NCBI GenBank assembly: GCA_025449115.1
Contig: JAHLKC010000103.1
Coordinates: 62,001-126,000, forward strand
Length of the DNA stretch: 64,000 nucleotides
Direction: 5' to 3'
Source of the DNA: Chytridium lagenaria
Lineage: Eukaryota; Chytridiomycota; Chytridiomycetes; Chytridiales; Chytridiaceae
Every line of letters begins with the position of its first letter. Positions within the stretch are counted from its first letter, which is position 1. Of this stretch, positions 43,529 to 56,000 are shown piece after piece. The position numbers and the translations under genes are program-made. Under the pieces are notes generated by a model, which saw only the letters and a list, made by a program, of their open reading frames with translations, searched no databases and was not told the origin of the DNA.

Positions 43529-44551
43529 GCTTCCTTTTTTAAGAAGGAGGTTATGGCGATAGAACAGGAGACGCATGTTATGTCTCATTAAAGCTGTTAC
43601 CCCTTACCTACATGTTCCTCTTTTTTTATTGATACATAACTTGCTGAGCTATTTTGCATCGCTTCGAGACTAGTTACCTTTCTTTTTCTTTTGGCGGGAT
43701 GATGGTTTCCAATTACTACTGTCGATAATTCACTTTGCTCTTGAAGCACTGGATTTTTTCTCCCCTTCATCTTTACTTGAACTTCGATACATCCCCTAGT
43801 CCCTGCTTATCCATCATACCTGTCATTTCTTCATGTTGGCTTTGGGGTTATTTGGCCTCTGCAAGGCTTTGTCCTATTTTTTTTATTTTTGTTCGTACGC
43901 TGTCAAAGTTGTTATTGCGTTGGTTGTTTGGCGTGTGGCACTGTGTGTCAATGGAGACTGATAAAATAAAGTAATGAGATGGACCTTTTTTAGTTTGCTT
44001 GTTTCAGTTTTTTCAGCGTTGTATTGTGATAATTTGGTCCTTAGACAGAAAAACCAAAGGCCACGAGCCTTTTAGAAATATCGAAGCAATTAAGGCTGTT
44101 GTACTGGGACCATGCTTGATCTTAAGAGTCCGAAAAACCCATATGTCTACACCGTGCTATCAACTCCTTTCATACGCTTATACAACGACTGACTTATAGG
44201 TCAATTACGAAACGATACCTTTAGTTAAGAGATGCAGTTTCAATGTTGTGTTTAAGGATGTTTGCCGAAACGTCTCGTCTCGTTAATATCAGCTTAATGA
44301 GTATAAGAGAGTTGAGTTCCGACTAACTTTGCTGCTGAACATTATAGATTACACGGGTTTTCGCGTCATTATTACATCAAGATTGAAATACTTGACCTAC
44401 CTGCAGCATTTACATACTGGAACCCATTTCGCACTGTCAATTCATACACAGTGCATTTATTATCAGTCAAAGAAAAATAGGTAATGTCATATATTTACGA
44501 ATCAAAACAAATCAGAGTCTCTACTATATTTATCTCCTCTTTCTTAAACAT
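43529..44551. other. Convergent 3' intergenic region
   Basis: Between the eIF2 gamma stop and the small secreted protein's stop. AATAAAGTAATG near 43965 is a candidate polyadenylation site. Short open frames here show no recognisable content. Confidence 0.4.
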
Positions 44552-45183
44552 CTAAAACTCAAACTTGAATGTATATCTAAATGTAGCATCGCCATTATCA
44601 ACAGCGGCGACGCAAGCGTCGGCAATCCTAATTTATAAAAAAAAAAAAGTAAGCTTGTAAGGTAACATACATAACCAGGACAAACATACCTTATATTCTC
44701 ATTTAAGCAGCTAACCCTCACTTTCCCCTCATCTCTGAACACGGGTACCTTTCCGCACCTAAAGTTCACTTCATCCCTCACATACCCACACCCATCGTAT
44801 CCCGACACAACAGCATCCATCGTTACTGTATTGTCGAAGGTATTGACGACACCCACGTCGATCGGTATGTCGAGAAGTTGGTTAGGTCGAGGCCTAAGGA
44901 CTAAAAATCAGGTATCAGTCTACGATCTTTGTATTGGTCCTATGTGTGAAAACTATGATGAAGTTTTGAGAAAAGTGAGGAAGAGACGACACTTCAAATA
45001 AAATATGGAATGCCTGCCTCCTTCTTTATCTTGACGAGAGGAGATGCCCTCCAGGATATCGTTGTTGTTTGCCAAATTGCTGTCCTCGTCTCCATCGTCA
45101 GCAGCGTCCAAATTTGTGAGTGCAACAGGATGCGCGACCGACAGTGCCGCAGCGGCGAGGAGGAATATTAATATGACGCGCAT
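44552..45183 (-). CDS. Small secreted protein of unknown function
   Basis: ATG at 45183 starts a clear signal peptide (MRVILIFLLAAAALSVAHPV), followed by an acidic Asp/Asn-rich propeptide-like stretch (AADDGDEDSNLANN). After an intron the mature part reads LRPRPNQLLDIPIDVGVVNT, TMDAVVSGYDGCGYVRDEVN, FRCGKVPVFRDEG and VRVSCLNENIR. A final exon gives IADACVAAVDNGDATFRYTF and the stop at 44554-44552. Four cysteines (GCG, FRCGK, SCL, DACV) could form two disulfides. About 145 residues. The first intron has no GT donor at the required place; GAG|GCAGGC would make it a GC-AG intron. Compact beta-rich extracellular protein is a guess. Confidence 0.6.
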
Positions 45184-45545
45184 GGTTGGAAGCTGGGTAG
45201 GCGGTCAAGGATTTGCGGAATTGTATTATAGAGAAATGCTGTTTTTTTTTCTACGAGGGAAACATTGTAGAGGCGCGTTTTTATAACATTGGTGCCCATG
45301 ACGTTCTCGTGTCTACCTGCTTTTGCGCGATTGGAATTCGGAGATGGAGTTGTTTGATTGGAACCCCTCTCTGCGTTGCGGTTAAGCAGAAAAGTGATAT
45401 GTACATCCAACATAAATAAGAGGCAAGAGGTTAAAGCGTGATAGCTAAGAAGCCAGCGAAAAAGTAAAGTATTTTAATATATATAAAAGGGCATATTTTA
45501 TTCATCAGACCGAAAGCTACATGCCCACCATCACACCACATTTTT
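45184..45545. other. Intergenic region
   Basis: Between the secreted protein start (45183) and the SDR stop (45546), both minus strand. Holds the secreted protein's promoter and the SDR 3' end. No gene seen. Confidence 0.35.
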
Positions 45546-46237
45546 TTAAACAATGCTAACAAAGATAGCATCCCTCTTCTTCTCAATCTCTGCAAACAAA
45601 TCCGCAATCTTCTCTGGGGTAATTTCTGAAGTTCCAGCCGCATCAAACGGCGTTCCCTTCACCACGCCCATAATGGTCACCTCACCCACATAAACCCCCT
45701 TGGCTTTCACGTCAAATTCAACAAATGCACGAGCTTCCTCTGGGCAGATTTGGAAGCCGCCAACGTGGCCGCGTTCCAATCCACAGCAAGTTGGGCAACC
45801 CCATCATTCTCTAGCGACAATCCACCGCCTGTCACAAGAACAGCACCCTTGGTAGCCTCTAAGTCGGCAAGTGATGCTTGAACAGCTGCAATGAGGGATG
45901 TAGAGGTGATGTTGAAGTTAGCCTGGAAGTCTTCGATGCTTCCATCAAGCACGCCTTTGGAAGGTCCGTAGGGGTTCCAGAACAACAGGGTGATGGGGGC
46001 GTTGTCGTAGGCGGCTTTGATCTTAGGGATGACGGACTTGACGGCGTGAGGGTCGGAAAGATCGACGGAAAAACCTTTGGCGGTGATGTTTTTAGTGGCG
46101 AGATGCGCGACGGCGTCGTCGAGCTTGGATTGCGTGCGAGCCAGGAGAGCAAGGGAATAGCCTTGTGAACCAAACTTCAAAGCGACACCAGCAGATACGC
46201 CGGTACCATACCCAGAGATGATAGCAATTTTGGTCAT
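45546..46237 (-). CDS. Short-chain dehydrogenase/reductase-like protein lacking the catalytic Tyr
   Basis: Rossmann-fold SDR. ATG at 46237: MTKIAIISGYGTGVSAGVAL is the nucleotide-binding loop (G.G.G-type), then SLALLARTQSKLDDAVAHLA, GFSVDLSDPHAVKSVIPKIK, ITLLFWNPYG in the NAG position, and ITSTSLIAAVQASLADLE. Strand beta-5 GAVLVTGGGLSLEN carries the Ser region. The usual Y-x-x-x-K motif reads LAASK (in NAATLAASKSAQRK): the Lys is kept, the Tyr is Leu. The end is VKAKGVYVGEVTIMGVVKGT and FAEIEKKRDAIFVSIV, stop at 45548-45546. No introns. One missing base near 45713 separates the two halves. Activity may be altered or lost; a carrier, sensor or atypical reductase role is possible. Confidence 0.8.
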
Positions 46238-47339
46238 TTTACAGCTTATAATCCTTGATGAATGATGAGAAAATTCCTTTGCCTTGCTTGGAGATGCCTT
46301 GGTTGAAAGGGAGTGAATGCGGGTCCAGGAGTGGACAGCACCACGGTTTTTATAGCCGCATTTTTATTGACAATTTTTGGCTGGATTTGCAAAACCCGCT
46401 TAGAAATTCTAAATTCCAAGCTTGGATGTGGCCATCTGGAGGCCATCGTATTGGTCAGCGAAGGTGACAACTGCGCACGAGTATCACTCTTTGAGTCCTG
46501 CGCCGTTTAGATCAGGGAAAGTAGATTTGTAAGATGCGAAATGCAATTCGTAATGATGACCACTGGTTTATTCACTCTTACGGAACGGCCGTAATAGGGT
46601 TCGTCTTTTCTTCACCACCTTGAGGGGCTATTGACGATGAACGTCGTTATGCGACGGGATAATTATGTGTGCCAAAGCTTCTTTCAAGAAGAAAATGATG
46701 GTTTAAGTGCGATATGATCTGTTTTGTGGAGAAACTTTATCTATAGGTGATGGGATGTGCCGCAGTCGAGTTGGTTAAGAAAATGAAGATGTTTTATTTG
46801 GGGGCCGTTTCATTTTCATTGTCCTTACCCAACCTTTGCCACGTCCAATACCATGTACTTCATATACGGTGTGTGTATATTTCCTATCGAAGGCTAGTAA
46901 AATAGGCCATAGAATGATAAAACTCTATAAAAAAAAATGAAAGCTTAAATCTCGTTGTTGCGCGATACTAACGATCATCGCTGCCGTCCTTTTCAAATGT
47001 TCACACCTCTACGGCACGGGAGCCCCTCAATGATATACTTGTAGAAAACGTTTAAGTTTGGCCGCAGTTATTGAAAAAGTTTCTTTCTAATGGATCTTTT
47101 CACGGCTCCACAATCTCGTTATAAAGAAGCGCTTTCCCTTCAGCCGTACCTCGGTAAGATCGCCTCCACTTGAATTTCCTAAATGTGTTGTAAAGATCGC
47201 CCGTTAATCCCTTCTCAAATCAGACCGTGCGACCTCGCCTGGCCTCGCGTGATGCCTTGGGACGACGGCCTCAAATAGAGTTTTGATAGAGTTTGTTGTG
47301 ATCCTTCAAGCCCCATACAAAATTTTGCTTGATCGACGT
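46238..47339. promoter_or_regulatory. Divergent upstream region (SDR / Ldb17-SPIN90)
   Basis: Head-to-head spacer of about 1.1 kb with balanced composition. Open frames at 46255-46510 are not recognisable. CTATAAAAAAAA near 46923 is a candidate TATA-type element but lies 400 bp before the downstream ATG. No gene seen. Confidence 0.35.
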
Positions 47340-49167
47340 ATGCACCCACGTCCAGCGTCATCGGCGTCATGGCATGACGACGACGCTATCGCTGAGAAGT
47401 TGCAGCAGGTGGTAAACGGTATGTTTAATAGCTGGGCCTAGATGTGAGTGGCTTTGGCGGTGGTCGATCTTGCGATAGGTGCATTTGGGAGGAGTGGGGT
47501 TTGTTTGTTGTGTCTTAAGAGTTGGACGCCTCACGTTAGCACGGGTTAGGGCAGTGGGAGGTTTACGATGAATATGAGACGGAAGAGCATATTGTTGGCT
47601 ATTGGCTTATGAACGCTTGTTCACGGATATGGTGGACCCATTGTGATATCCAAGTCTCACCATAGTTCTAACAATGTGCATCATCTTTAGAGTGTCATGC
47701 TCTCCTTTCACTCCCCGCAACCTCCGACGCCTCCGACATCTTTGCAGTTCTCCTCGACTCACTCCTCCTTCCTTCCGTCCATCTTATAAGAGACGACAAT
47801 GATATGGAGATCCTCTCTGAAGAACTTTACTACATCCACGAGTTGAGGAAGATCCCGACGATGTCTTACGGTTGTTGGTCCGGATGGTGGATGGAATGGG
47901 CTTCGAGGGAGGGGAAGGGGTGAGTTCTAATGAGTGTTAGAATTATGTACTTAAAAGTATCTTTATTCTAGGATGTGGAACATGGTTACGTTTTATTGTC
48001 ACTTATTTATTGGTTGGGGAGAGTGTCGCTCGCGCATACGTATAGACGGCTAGCAGAGCTGGATGGATTGACACTTCTGAAACCTCTAGTGATAGAATAT
48101 GGAGGTTCGTTTGTTTATCCACAGTAATTTTTTCATTTCCTTTGTTAAAATTCCTAATAATTCTATTCAACAATTGGATCTAACCGTAGGTAAACGTATA
48201 CATAGACCTGCTGTCAATCTGTTATTCGAGGTGTGTCAGGTTGAAGAGTTCAGTTTATCGGAACTAAGTGAGTGCAGTCAAGCATCATCTTGATTGTTTT
48301 TGCTGCAGGCTGCCCCTTCTGGGTAACCTTTCTTCCGGTGCTGCCACTCGTGTCTAATATTAGAAAGGCGAAATAGATGAAACCCTGGTAGTATCGCTCC
48401 TTGACCAAATAGCATCAACGAAAACGGATGATGAATCCGAGGAGGAGCTAAATTCACTGGTTCGGTTATTGGTGACTTTTTGTTATCATTAGTTAGCAAC
48501 TAAAAATCCGTTCTTTAGCTGGCGTTTAACCATCAGTTTGTCTTAAAGAACCATGCAAGAATTGTCGCCTCTAATCCTGTCATCACTGCGCTATCGTCCC
48601 GTCTTCACCTTGGGAAGAAGCTTGGAGAAACTATTATTTTAATGTTTAATCGTGCAGGTATTAAAAGTACTCTTCTACGAATCATTGACCTAATATATTC
48701 GTCAGACAATGCGTCCGTCCAACGCCTCCTTATCCGATTTCTTCACCTCGTCCTTACAACGCCTGAAACCTCCCAATTCTTCTACACCAACGACCTTCAA
48801 GTCATCCTCGATGTCATACTCCGGGAATCCCGAGCCGTCGCTGAAGAGGATGAAGAGGTAACATTATACTTACCTTCTCCACTTTTATTTGCTCATTTTT
48901 TCTTAGCTTCAGCAAGGTTACCTTTCGATTCTGCCGCCTCTACTCAAAATCATGCAGCAAAGACCTTACAAACATCGTGATGTGATCAGTCTTTTAACAG
49001 AGCTAAGAAGGGGCTCGAGTTCTGCGCCATCGTCGCCTACGAGGTCACCTGTGGATCTTACGTTCACGTCTCCGACGGACGGAACACCCATTGGGGTCAG
49101 GGCGTCGACGAGACGCGTTGCTGATCAAGTGTTTTCGGAATGCAGAGGGATATTGGAGTTGAGTTAA
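47340..49167 (+). CDS. Ldb17/SPIN90-family actin patch regulator
   Basis: Armadillo-like (SPIN90/Ldb17 leucine-rich) protein that regulates Arp2/3-dependent actin assembly at endocytic patches. ATG 47340 (MHPRPASSAWHDDDAIAEKL), exon 1 to 47418. Exon 2 from 47691: ECHALLSLPATSDASDIFAV and LLLPSVHLIRDD. After further exons: LAFNHQFVLKNHARIVASNP, VITALSSRLHLGKKLGETII and LMFNRAG, a good match to the family core. Then SVQRLLIRFLHLVLTTPETS, QFFYTNDLQVILDVILRESR, LQQGYLSILPPLLKI and YKHRDVISLLTEL, the typical 'FyTNDL.vLiDii.RE' and 'Y.R..i..lL' blocks. A Ser/Thr/Pro-rich tail ends VFSECRGILELS, stop at 49167. Middle exons (47940-48500) are not fully resolved. Confidence 0.8.
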
Positions 49168-49826
49168 TGGGATCAATAAATGATGAGGGGTATTTAACGT
49201 TGCTTGACTTCGGAGTTGCTTGATTTGGGATGGATTGATCACGTATATATTATAGTGCAGGGAGGGAGATGTATATGTATGATCTTATCGGGGTTGTACC
49301 TTTAATGACAAAGTCCCCCAAAAAGTGACTTGTATCGCATTAAGTCAAACACGGATTTGGTGTGTAAGTTGGTAGGACAGTGCTGCCTGTGCAGCTTAAT
49401 CATGTGCAAGTTGACGTGTGAGTTAAAGGTACAGGTGTTTTTTTTTGCTCTTGGTCTTTTAGCCTTTTTAGTTTAAAAGGCGGATATGGCTCAAGTGCCC
49501 CGTTTATTATTCCCTCAAGGTCGCCTGTCACTTGTTCCTTTTTTTTTGAAACTCCGCATTTCTGCGGGTTTGTTTGACCACCTTGTCAATAACGTTTGTT
49601 TGACCACCTTGTCAATAACAAAGTTGTTGTCTCGGGGATCACCACAAGTAACAGAATCAACAGGCCTCGCTCTTGAAGAGTACGTCAAGATCGTTGTACG
49701 TGCATACTTATAACGATCCCATAAGCTATTGATTGAGGTAAGTTCTTGATTAGTTCATCACCGCTGTAGTCGTTGCGCGATGAGAGGATCATGTCCACTG
49801 ACACTTCTCTTTGTTTTGCAGAGATC
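49168..49826. other. Intergenic region with perfect 26-bp tandem duplication
   Basis: Upstream of the homeobox gene. GTTTGTTTGACCACCTTGTC plus AATAAC occurs twice in perfect tandem (49568-49593, 49594-49619). An open frame at 49486-49713 crosses it but has no recognisable content. Alternative upstream exons of the homeobox gene may lie here. Confidence 0.5.
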
Positions 49827-52789
49827 ATGTCCACCAACGGGCTAGAATTAGCCGAGGCTGCGACTACCATGAAATTGGAAGAGCCGCCGGCATCGTCACC
49901 CGAGTTGGGCGTTACGGTGGATGGGGACACCGTGATGAAATCACCTGAACGGTCCTTGATGGACTGCACGCCGGCACCAACGTCACCCCAAAGATCTACA
50001 CCTGCAGTTGCCTGGAGATCAGTCATGAACGACGAGAACATGAGGGTAAGTTTATCTTCTCAACAGCTTTTCCTTCAATATTTTTTGATAAGACTGACTC
50101 CTTGGTTTAGAGAGCCCTTTCCAGTAGCCAAGCTGAAGGCGAATCCAAAAAGCGCCCAGGTTCACCACAAGAAAAGCCTCATTTCAGGCGTATCTTTCCA
50201 AATGGTCAATTCGTGGAGCCCACAATCCCGCAACTGTGTTTCAAGGCCGAATCCCGAACCCAACCTCAATGTTACGTCGCGGATGGGCTCTATAGTCATC
50301 AAGGCCCACTTTCATCAGCATCAGGGAGCGGCGTGGAACACTTGGCCACCATGCCAGGCTCCCACACGATCCGATCGGCCGCGCCGCGGCGGCCGACCAT
50401 CACCAATGACTCACGGCTTTCGTCCTCCTTACCAACCAGGACCTCAACATCAATCCTCGTCAGGCTCCTTTGATCCCCGCGTGAGACCCTCGCAACCACC
50501 ACTACAACAGAAGACTATGCCACCCCACAAATCATGCCAGTGGCCAGAGTTACCCTGTACAAGGTCCTCACGGGCAACTTCGGCATCCGCTGTTGTCACA
50601 GCAACAGCAGCAAGAACAGCAGCAGCAGCAACAGCAGCTTCAGAGTGGTCCACCTGGAACCCTGGCTTACCGATCTGTGATGGACCTCCTCAATCTGTAC
50701 AGCATGGACAACAACAACCTACCGCAAAGTCGGCAACATCTACCAGGCCAACCTTTCCCTATCCGCCCGCCACAAGGCGTTAGCATAGGACAAGGACCGT
50801 CTCGGCAAATCTACCCATCTTCAGGAGCCAATGCACAAGGTCTCTCTCAGCAATATATCTACTCACCTCAAGTGAGCACTACGGCTTTGGCCACTTTCAA
50901 GCCTACTCACTCACCTCAGAGAAATACCGAACATGTATCTCCTTTCACCCATTCACCACAAGAAGTCTTCAAAACGTCAACTGCACGCCAACAAAACCAC
51001 TCATATTTCTCCCCACTTCCCAGTCGAAACTCCATAGCTCCCACCAATCCCCCCCGCTCTCTCAATGCCTTAGCCCGCTTTGCATCATTAGTGCCACAAC
51101 ACTCTGCAAGGCTTCGCAAACGTGCACCAAAAGTCTTTGGATTGTTTCGCACCCCTATGCGTACGATCAGACTCAACAAGACGCGACGGAACAAGATCTC
51201 AAAAACACACCTACCGTTCGGAACAACTATGACGATCGGGCCAAACGGCGAGTCCATCTACCAAACTGCGGATACCACTGTGGTGATGGACGACGCCCCG
51301 TCTTCCTCTGACGCTATGGCTCACGTGGAACCGTCGTTGGCACCATCAGCTTCATTTGTCAACACTTCTCCAATCTCAACGAGCTCTTCAAAGGCTTGGG
51401 AGACCGACACAAGCCCCATACTTGAGAGCGTTGGTAAAAAACGCAAGAATGCTCCGTCTGGTGAAACAACTCGAACGTCTACCCCAGTCGTAACTCCTGC
51501 CGCCAAGATCTGCAAAAAAATGGTGCGCCGTGTCATGACCGGCACAGATTGCCCTTCATCCCTGCTTCGCAAGAAGTGTCCGAAGAAGTTTATCGATAGG
51601 CAAGTTCCCAACAACGCCATTGACATGACTAGCGGCGTCCCTGTGATTATTGGGGACCCGCTTATCGTCAACGCCAAAAACAAGTCACGGATGCATGTTC
51701 ATGTCTTCGGGATGACATCGGATCAGCTGACAGAAAGTCTTTAGAGTATTCGAGAATGGAGATGCAGAGAGGGGTGGAGAGACAAGCTGTACCAAGGTTA
51801 ACGGGACCTAGGACTTTGGCTTCAAAGGGTGATACCAACAACCTTGGAGACATGATGTCAGGCGCAGGCGCCGACGTCTGTGCATGGTACGAGTTGGACC
51901 ACACCGAGCATGATTCTGCGCCTTCACCAGCGCAGCAACCACCACCATCTATGGGCGCGCCTTACGGGCGTTTACTTATAGAACGGATGATTATATGAGA
52001 CCTCATTCTGCTCCACACCTCACATGGCGATTAACACTGCACTGGCTATGCAGAGACAGGGATATCCTATTCCTCACCCATGTCTAACGCGCAAACTGTT
52101 GAAGCGGTCGAGGAAGTGAGGCGCAGGATGCCTGAATTTATCCCCACCTCAGCAAAGAACACCCCATACCCACACGATGGTAGAGAATGTGGACGGGACC
52201 ATTCAAGCCGATAATGGAACATCCTCTAGGAAACCTCCTTCGTCTGGAAAAAAGCTGCTGGACCAGCTCCTCAGCAACTTCCAATCCTCTTGACAACCTT
52301 CCACGTTTGAGTATTCCGCCCCGAGACATCGAATTAAACGGGGCAAAGATTACCCTACCAACCCACCTAACGACACCCATTCCTATGACTTAGACGAGCA
52401 CCCGCCACCCCCATAACCCTATCAGACATTGATGAGCCGGGTCCTTCAAACCGCGCGGGCCTTCTAATCCACTCCCTCAACTTGGTGCGAAGCCCCTTCA
52501 TCGCCCCCAAGAATGTGAAGCGCAAGGCAGCAAACCGAAAGCGAAGGGAAGTTGCGACCTAATTTCGACATAAGGGTCGTGAAAGTTTTGACAGGGTGGT
52601 TTGATGCCCACCTGGATAACCCTTACCCGAATCAGCCTGCCAAGGAGCTCATGGCGAGGCAGACGGGGCTATCCATTAAGCAGGTTTGTAGTTCTTCCTT
52701 CATGATTTTATGGTCATGATCAAAAACATTGACATTTTATGTCTCAGGTGAACGACTGGTTTATCAATGCTCGACGTCGGAGAATGTGA
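49827..52789 (+). CDS. TALE-class homeodomain transcription factor
   Basis: Sequence-specific nuclear DNA-binding protein. ATG 49827 (MSTNGLELAEAATTMKLEEP) with an acidic Pro/Ser start. A long low-complexity middle follows: a Gln tract encoded by CAG/CAA at 50590-50645, then Pro/Gln/Ser-rich regions, then basic patches (VGKKRKNAPSGETTRTS, AAKICKKMVRRVM). The homeodomain is at the extreme C-terminus: EGKLRPNFDIRVVKVLTGWF, DAHLDNPYPNQPAKELMARQ, TGLSIKQ, an intron (about 52684-52747), then VNDWFINARRRRM and TGA at 52787-52789. 'HLDNPYP' is the three-residue TALE loop extension and WFINARRR is recognition helix 3. Frames switch several times in the middle, from missing bases or unmodelled introns, so only the two ends are firm. 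Confidence 0.85.
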
Positions 52790-53089
52790 CCGCGTACTAC
52801 TCACTTTTCCTCATCCCCCTTTACTCCATTGCTATACATTGTGTTATTTGCTTTTGTCAAGTACACCGGAAACTCTTAAAGAGCACTAACTATTATCCTA
52901 AAAAAAACTTTTAAATGTATGTTAAAGCACAACATAGCCCCCCATCGCCCTAAATAAATTTCCCCCCTCCATTCAATTATTTGTCTACCCATTGAAAGTG
53001 CACTCTCGTTAGACCCAAATTGTACTTTTACGGCTGCGTGTCGTGTATTGTTTTTGGCAAAAAAATTGAAAGAACATTTGAAAAGAGCG
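52790..53089. other. Intergenic region
   Basis: Tail-to-head spacer of 300 bp between the homeobox stop and the beta-mannosidase ATG (both plus strand). AT-rich near 52880-52930; no gene seen. Confidence 0.35.
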
Positions 53090-56000
53090 ATGGCCCAGCA
53101 CCGCAGCTTCTCCCTCGACAAGGCCTCATGGTTCTGGAAACAGCGCGACACCTCAAAGCCAATTGATGTCGACATTTCAACGCCTCTTCCATCCACAGCC
53201 AGTGCTAGCCCTGGCTCCATTTCAACGTTACAGTCAGCATGGCATCCTGTAACTTCCATGCCAACCAACATACATGTTGACCTAATGGCGGCGGGGGTTA
53301 TTCCAGACCCATTTGTATCTACCAACGAGAAAGACTTGCAATGGATTGGAGAGACCGATTGGTTGTATCGATGCACGTTTGATGTGAGCGGGGAGGGACA
53401 GAGTGGGGAAGATGATGCTTGGGTTGGCGAAGGGGAAATTGTGGAGCTTGTGTGTGATGGCCTTGACACAGATGCGACCGTCTACCTCAATGGAAAAGAG
53501 ATCATGAAGGTATGGTGTGCTGACGGGATAGTTTGGTTGGTGGTTAAAGCTCCCAATTATAACCATTTCTTTTTAGGCAGACAACATGTTTATCCAGCAT
53601 CGAACAGAAGTGACTGCTCACCTCGGTTCTAAAGCTTTAAAAAGAAACTTTCGGAAGCAAAATGACCTTTGCATTTTATTTGCCTCCGCTTATAATCTTG
53701 GCAAGGATTTGGAAAGGATTCATGGTACCCGTTCAGTATGGAACGGTGATGCTTCCCGCGTTTACGTCCGTAAAGCTCAATACCATTGGGGTTGGGACTG
53801 GGGCCCCGTCCTTATAACAGCCGGACCTTGGAAATCTGTATCTCTCGAGATGTTTACTTCCCGTGTCGCCAACGTCTTTGTTGACGTTGACTTTGACCCT
53901 ATGCTCGGTTCGCCTTCTGGTCTCTCTAAGACAGAAATGAAGAACGTGAGAGTATCGGTGACGGCGTCGTTGGATGTGAGGGGTGGACAGGACATAGGAT
54001 CGCTAGAAGTTGAGATGAGCATTGTCGCGCCTGATCAAGCAACGGTTTTAGGAGTAACATCAGTGAAGCTTGATATAAATGGAATTGCAACACATACTTT
54101 TAATCTCGAAAATCCAAAGCTTTGGTGGCCGGCTGGTCTGGGTGGTCAGCCTATGTATACGGCTATTACCAAGGTTCGGGTGCATCAAAAGATTGTTGAT
54201 GTGGTGAAGACTAGGTTTGGGGTTAGAAAGATCAAGCTTGTGGAGAATCCCATAGCCGTTTCTTCCTTTGTCCCATTGGATGGGATGGATAAGGTTGGAC
54301 TAGAAACTCAGGCATCTTCGACATTTTTCTTTGAAGTTAATGGGCGTCCTGTGTTCTGCGGAGGTGCAAACTGGATACCGGCGGATTCTTTCTTGACGAG
54401 GAAGTCGTCGGAAATGACATATAGAAATTGGTTGACACTTATGGTAAAAGGAAACCAAAACATGATTCGTGTTTGGGGTGGCGGGTGAGCTATTTTTTCC
54501 TTTTACTTTTTACGTTGAAAACTTAAATCCAGAGACATGATTCTCAATCTCTACTTTCTAAGAATCTACGAAAATGATATATTCTACGACCTCTGCGATG
54601 AACTCGGTCTTCTCGTTTGGCAAGACTTTATGTTTGCTTGTGGTGCATACCCAGCTCACAAAGAATTCCGGTCCCAAGTTGTTGAGGAATCCCGCCATGT
54701 TCTCCAACGTCTCCGCAATCATCCTTGTCTGGCCATTCTCACTGGAAATAACGAAGACTATGCTTTTGCGGAATCAATGAATCTTGGCTACGATCCAGAA
54801 GATCAAAACGAGGAGAATTGGCTGCGAAGCGGGTTTCCCGCTAGGATTATATATGAGAAGGATCTGGCAAAGGTTGTGAAGGCGGTGTGTCCCAAGGTTC
54901 CGTATAAGCCTGGAAGTCCGTGGGGTGGAAAGACGACCGCTGATACCAATACAGGAGATATCCATCAATGGAATGGTATGATTTTTAATAACTTCCTTTT
55001 TAATCATTGCTAGTTTGGCATGGAAGTCAAGAGCCTTACCAAAACTACGGTAAATTGGCTGGTCGATTTGTATCTGAGTTTGGCATGCAGGTTAGTAAAT
55101 TGTCATGGGAACATTCATGATCCGAATAACGAACGAGTCTTGTTCAATAGGGCTACCCTGTTCCCGAAACTTTTACATCCTTTTTTGAGCGAGGAACCCA
55201 ACGAAAAAAATGCACCCTATGACCGCCGTCGTCGACCACCACAACAAAGCGACAGGATTTGCGAGGAGAATCGCGTTGTACCTCTTTGAGAACTTGAGGT
55301 TTCAAGCTGGTTCCAACTTCGAGGAGTTCATGTGACTTTATAATTCATGCTTGATTTAACTATATTAGATACGCGACACAGCTTGTACAGTCAGAAGCTC
55401 TGTCTACAGCGTAAGTGGCGTTTTGATTAGATATCGTTGTCTTACTTATGGCTTAGTTATCGGACTTGGAGGAGGGAGTGGCGTGGGCGTGGACAAGAAC
55501 TTGTAGGTGGTGCACTTGTATGGCAGGTTAATATTTTGCAAATTTATGTTTGTTTTTTTTCTATACTTTCCGTGAGATCTGCGACATATTTGGCTTGTTT
55601 TTAATAATAGATTCTACTAGATCAACGATTGTTGGCCATGCGTGAGCTGGGCTATCGTAGGTAATTAAAACACTTTCCCCTGCATAACATCGTTAACGTT
55701 ACCACCAAAGATTACTACTGGCGACCGAAACCCGCGTACTTTACCGTCCGCCGTGAGCTTTCTCCTCTTGTTATTGGACTTGAGAGGGACGCGGAAAAGG
55801 GATCCGTGTCAGTTTGGTTAAACAATTTATTGGATGAAGTGAACGATGTGACCGTTGCTGTAAAAATACATGAAATCGAGACGGGTAAACTTGTGGGTGA
55901 ATCTACGTTTGTGGGGATACAGGCCTTGAGTAATGGGACGACAGAAGTTGCCAATATGGGATTGCCATCGATGTTTGGAGAGAAGAACAAGGGTGAGAGT

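Noticed and set aside
46755..46830. tRNA-like stretch (CGAGTTGGTTAAG, resembling an A box)
   Set aside because: No matching B box, anticodon arm or acceptor stem could be paired.
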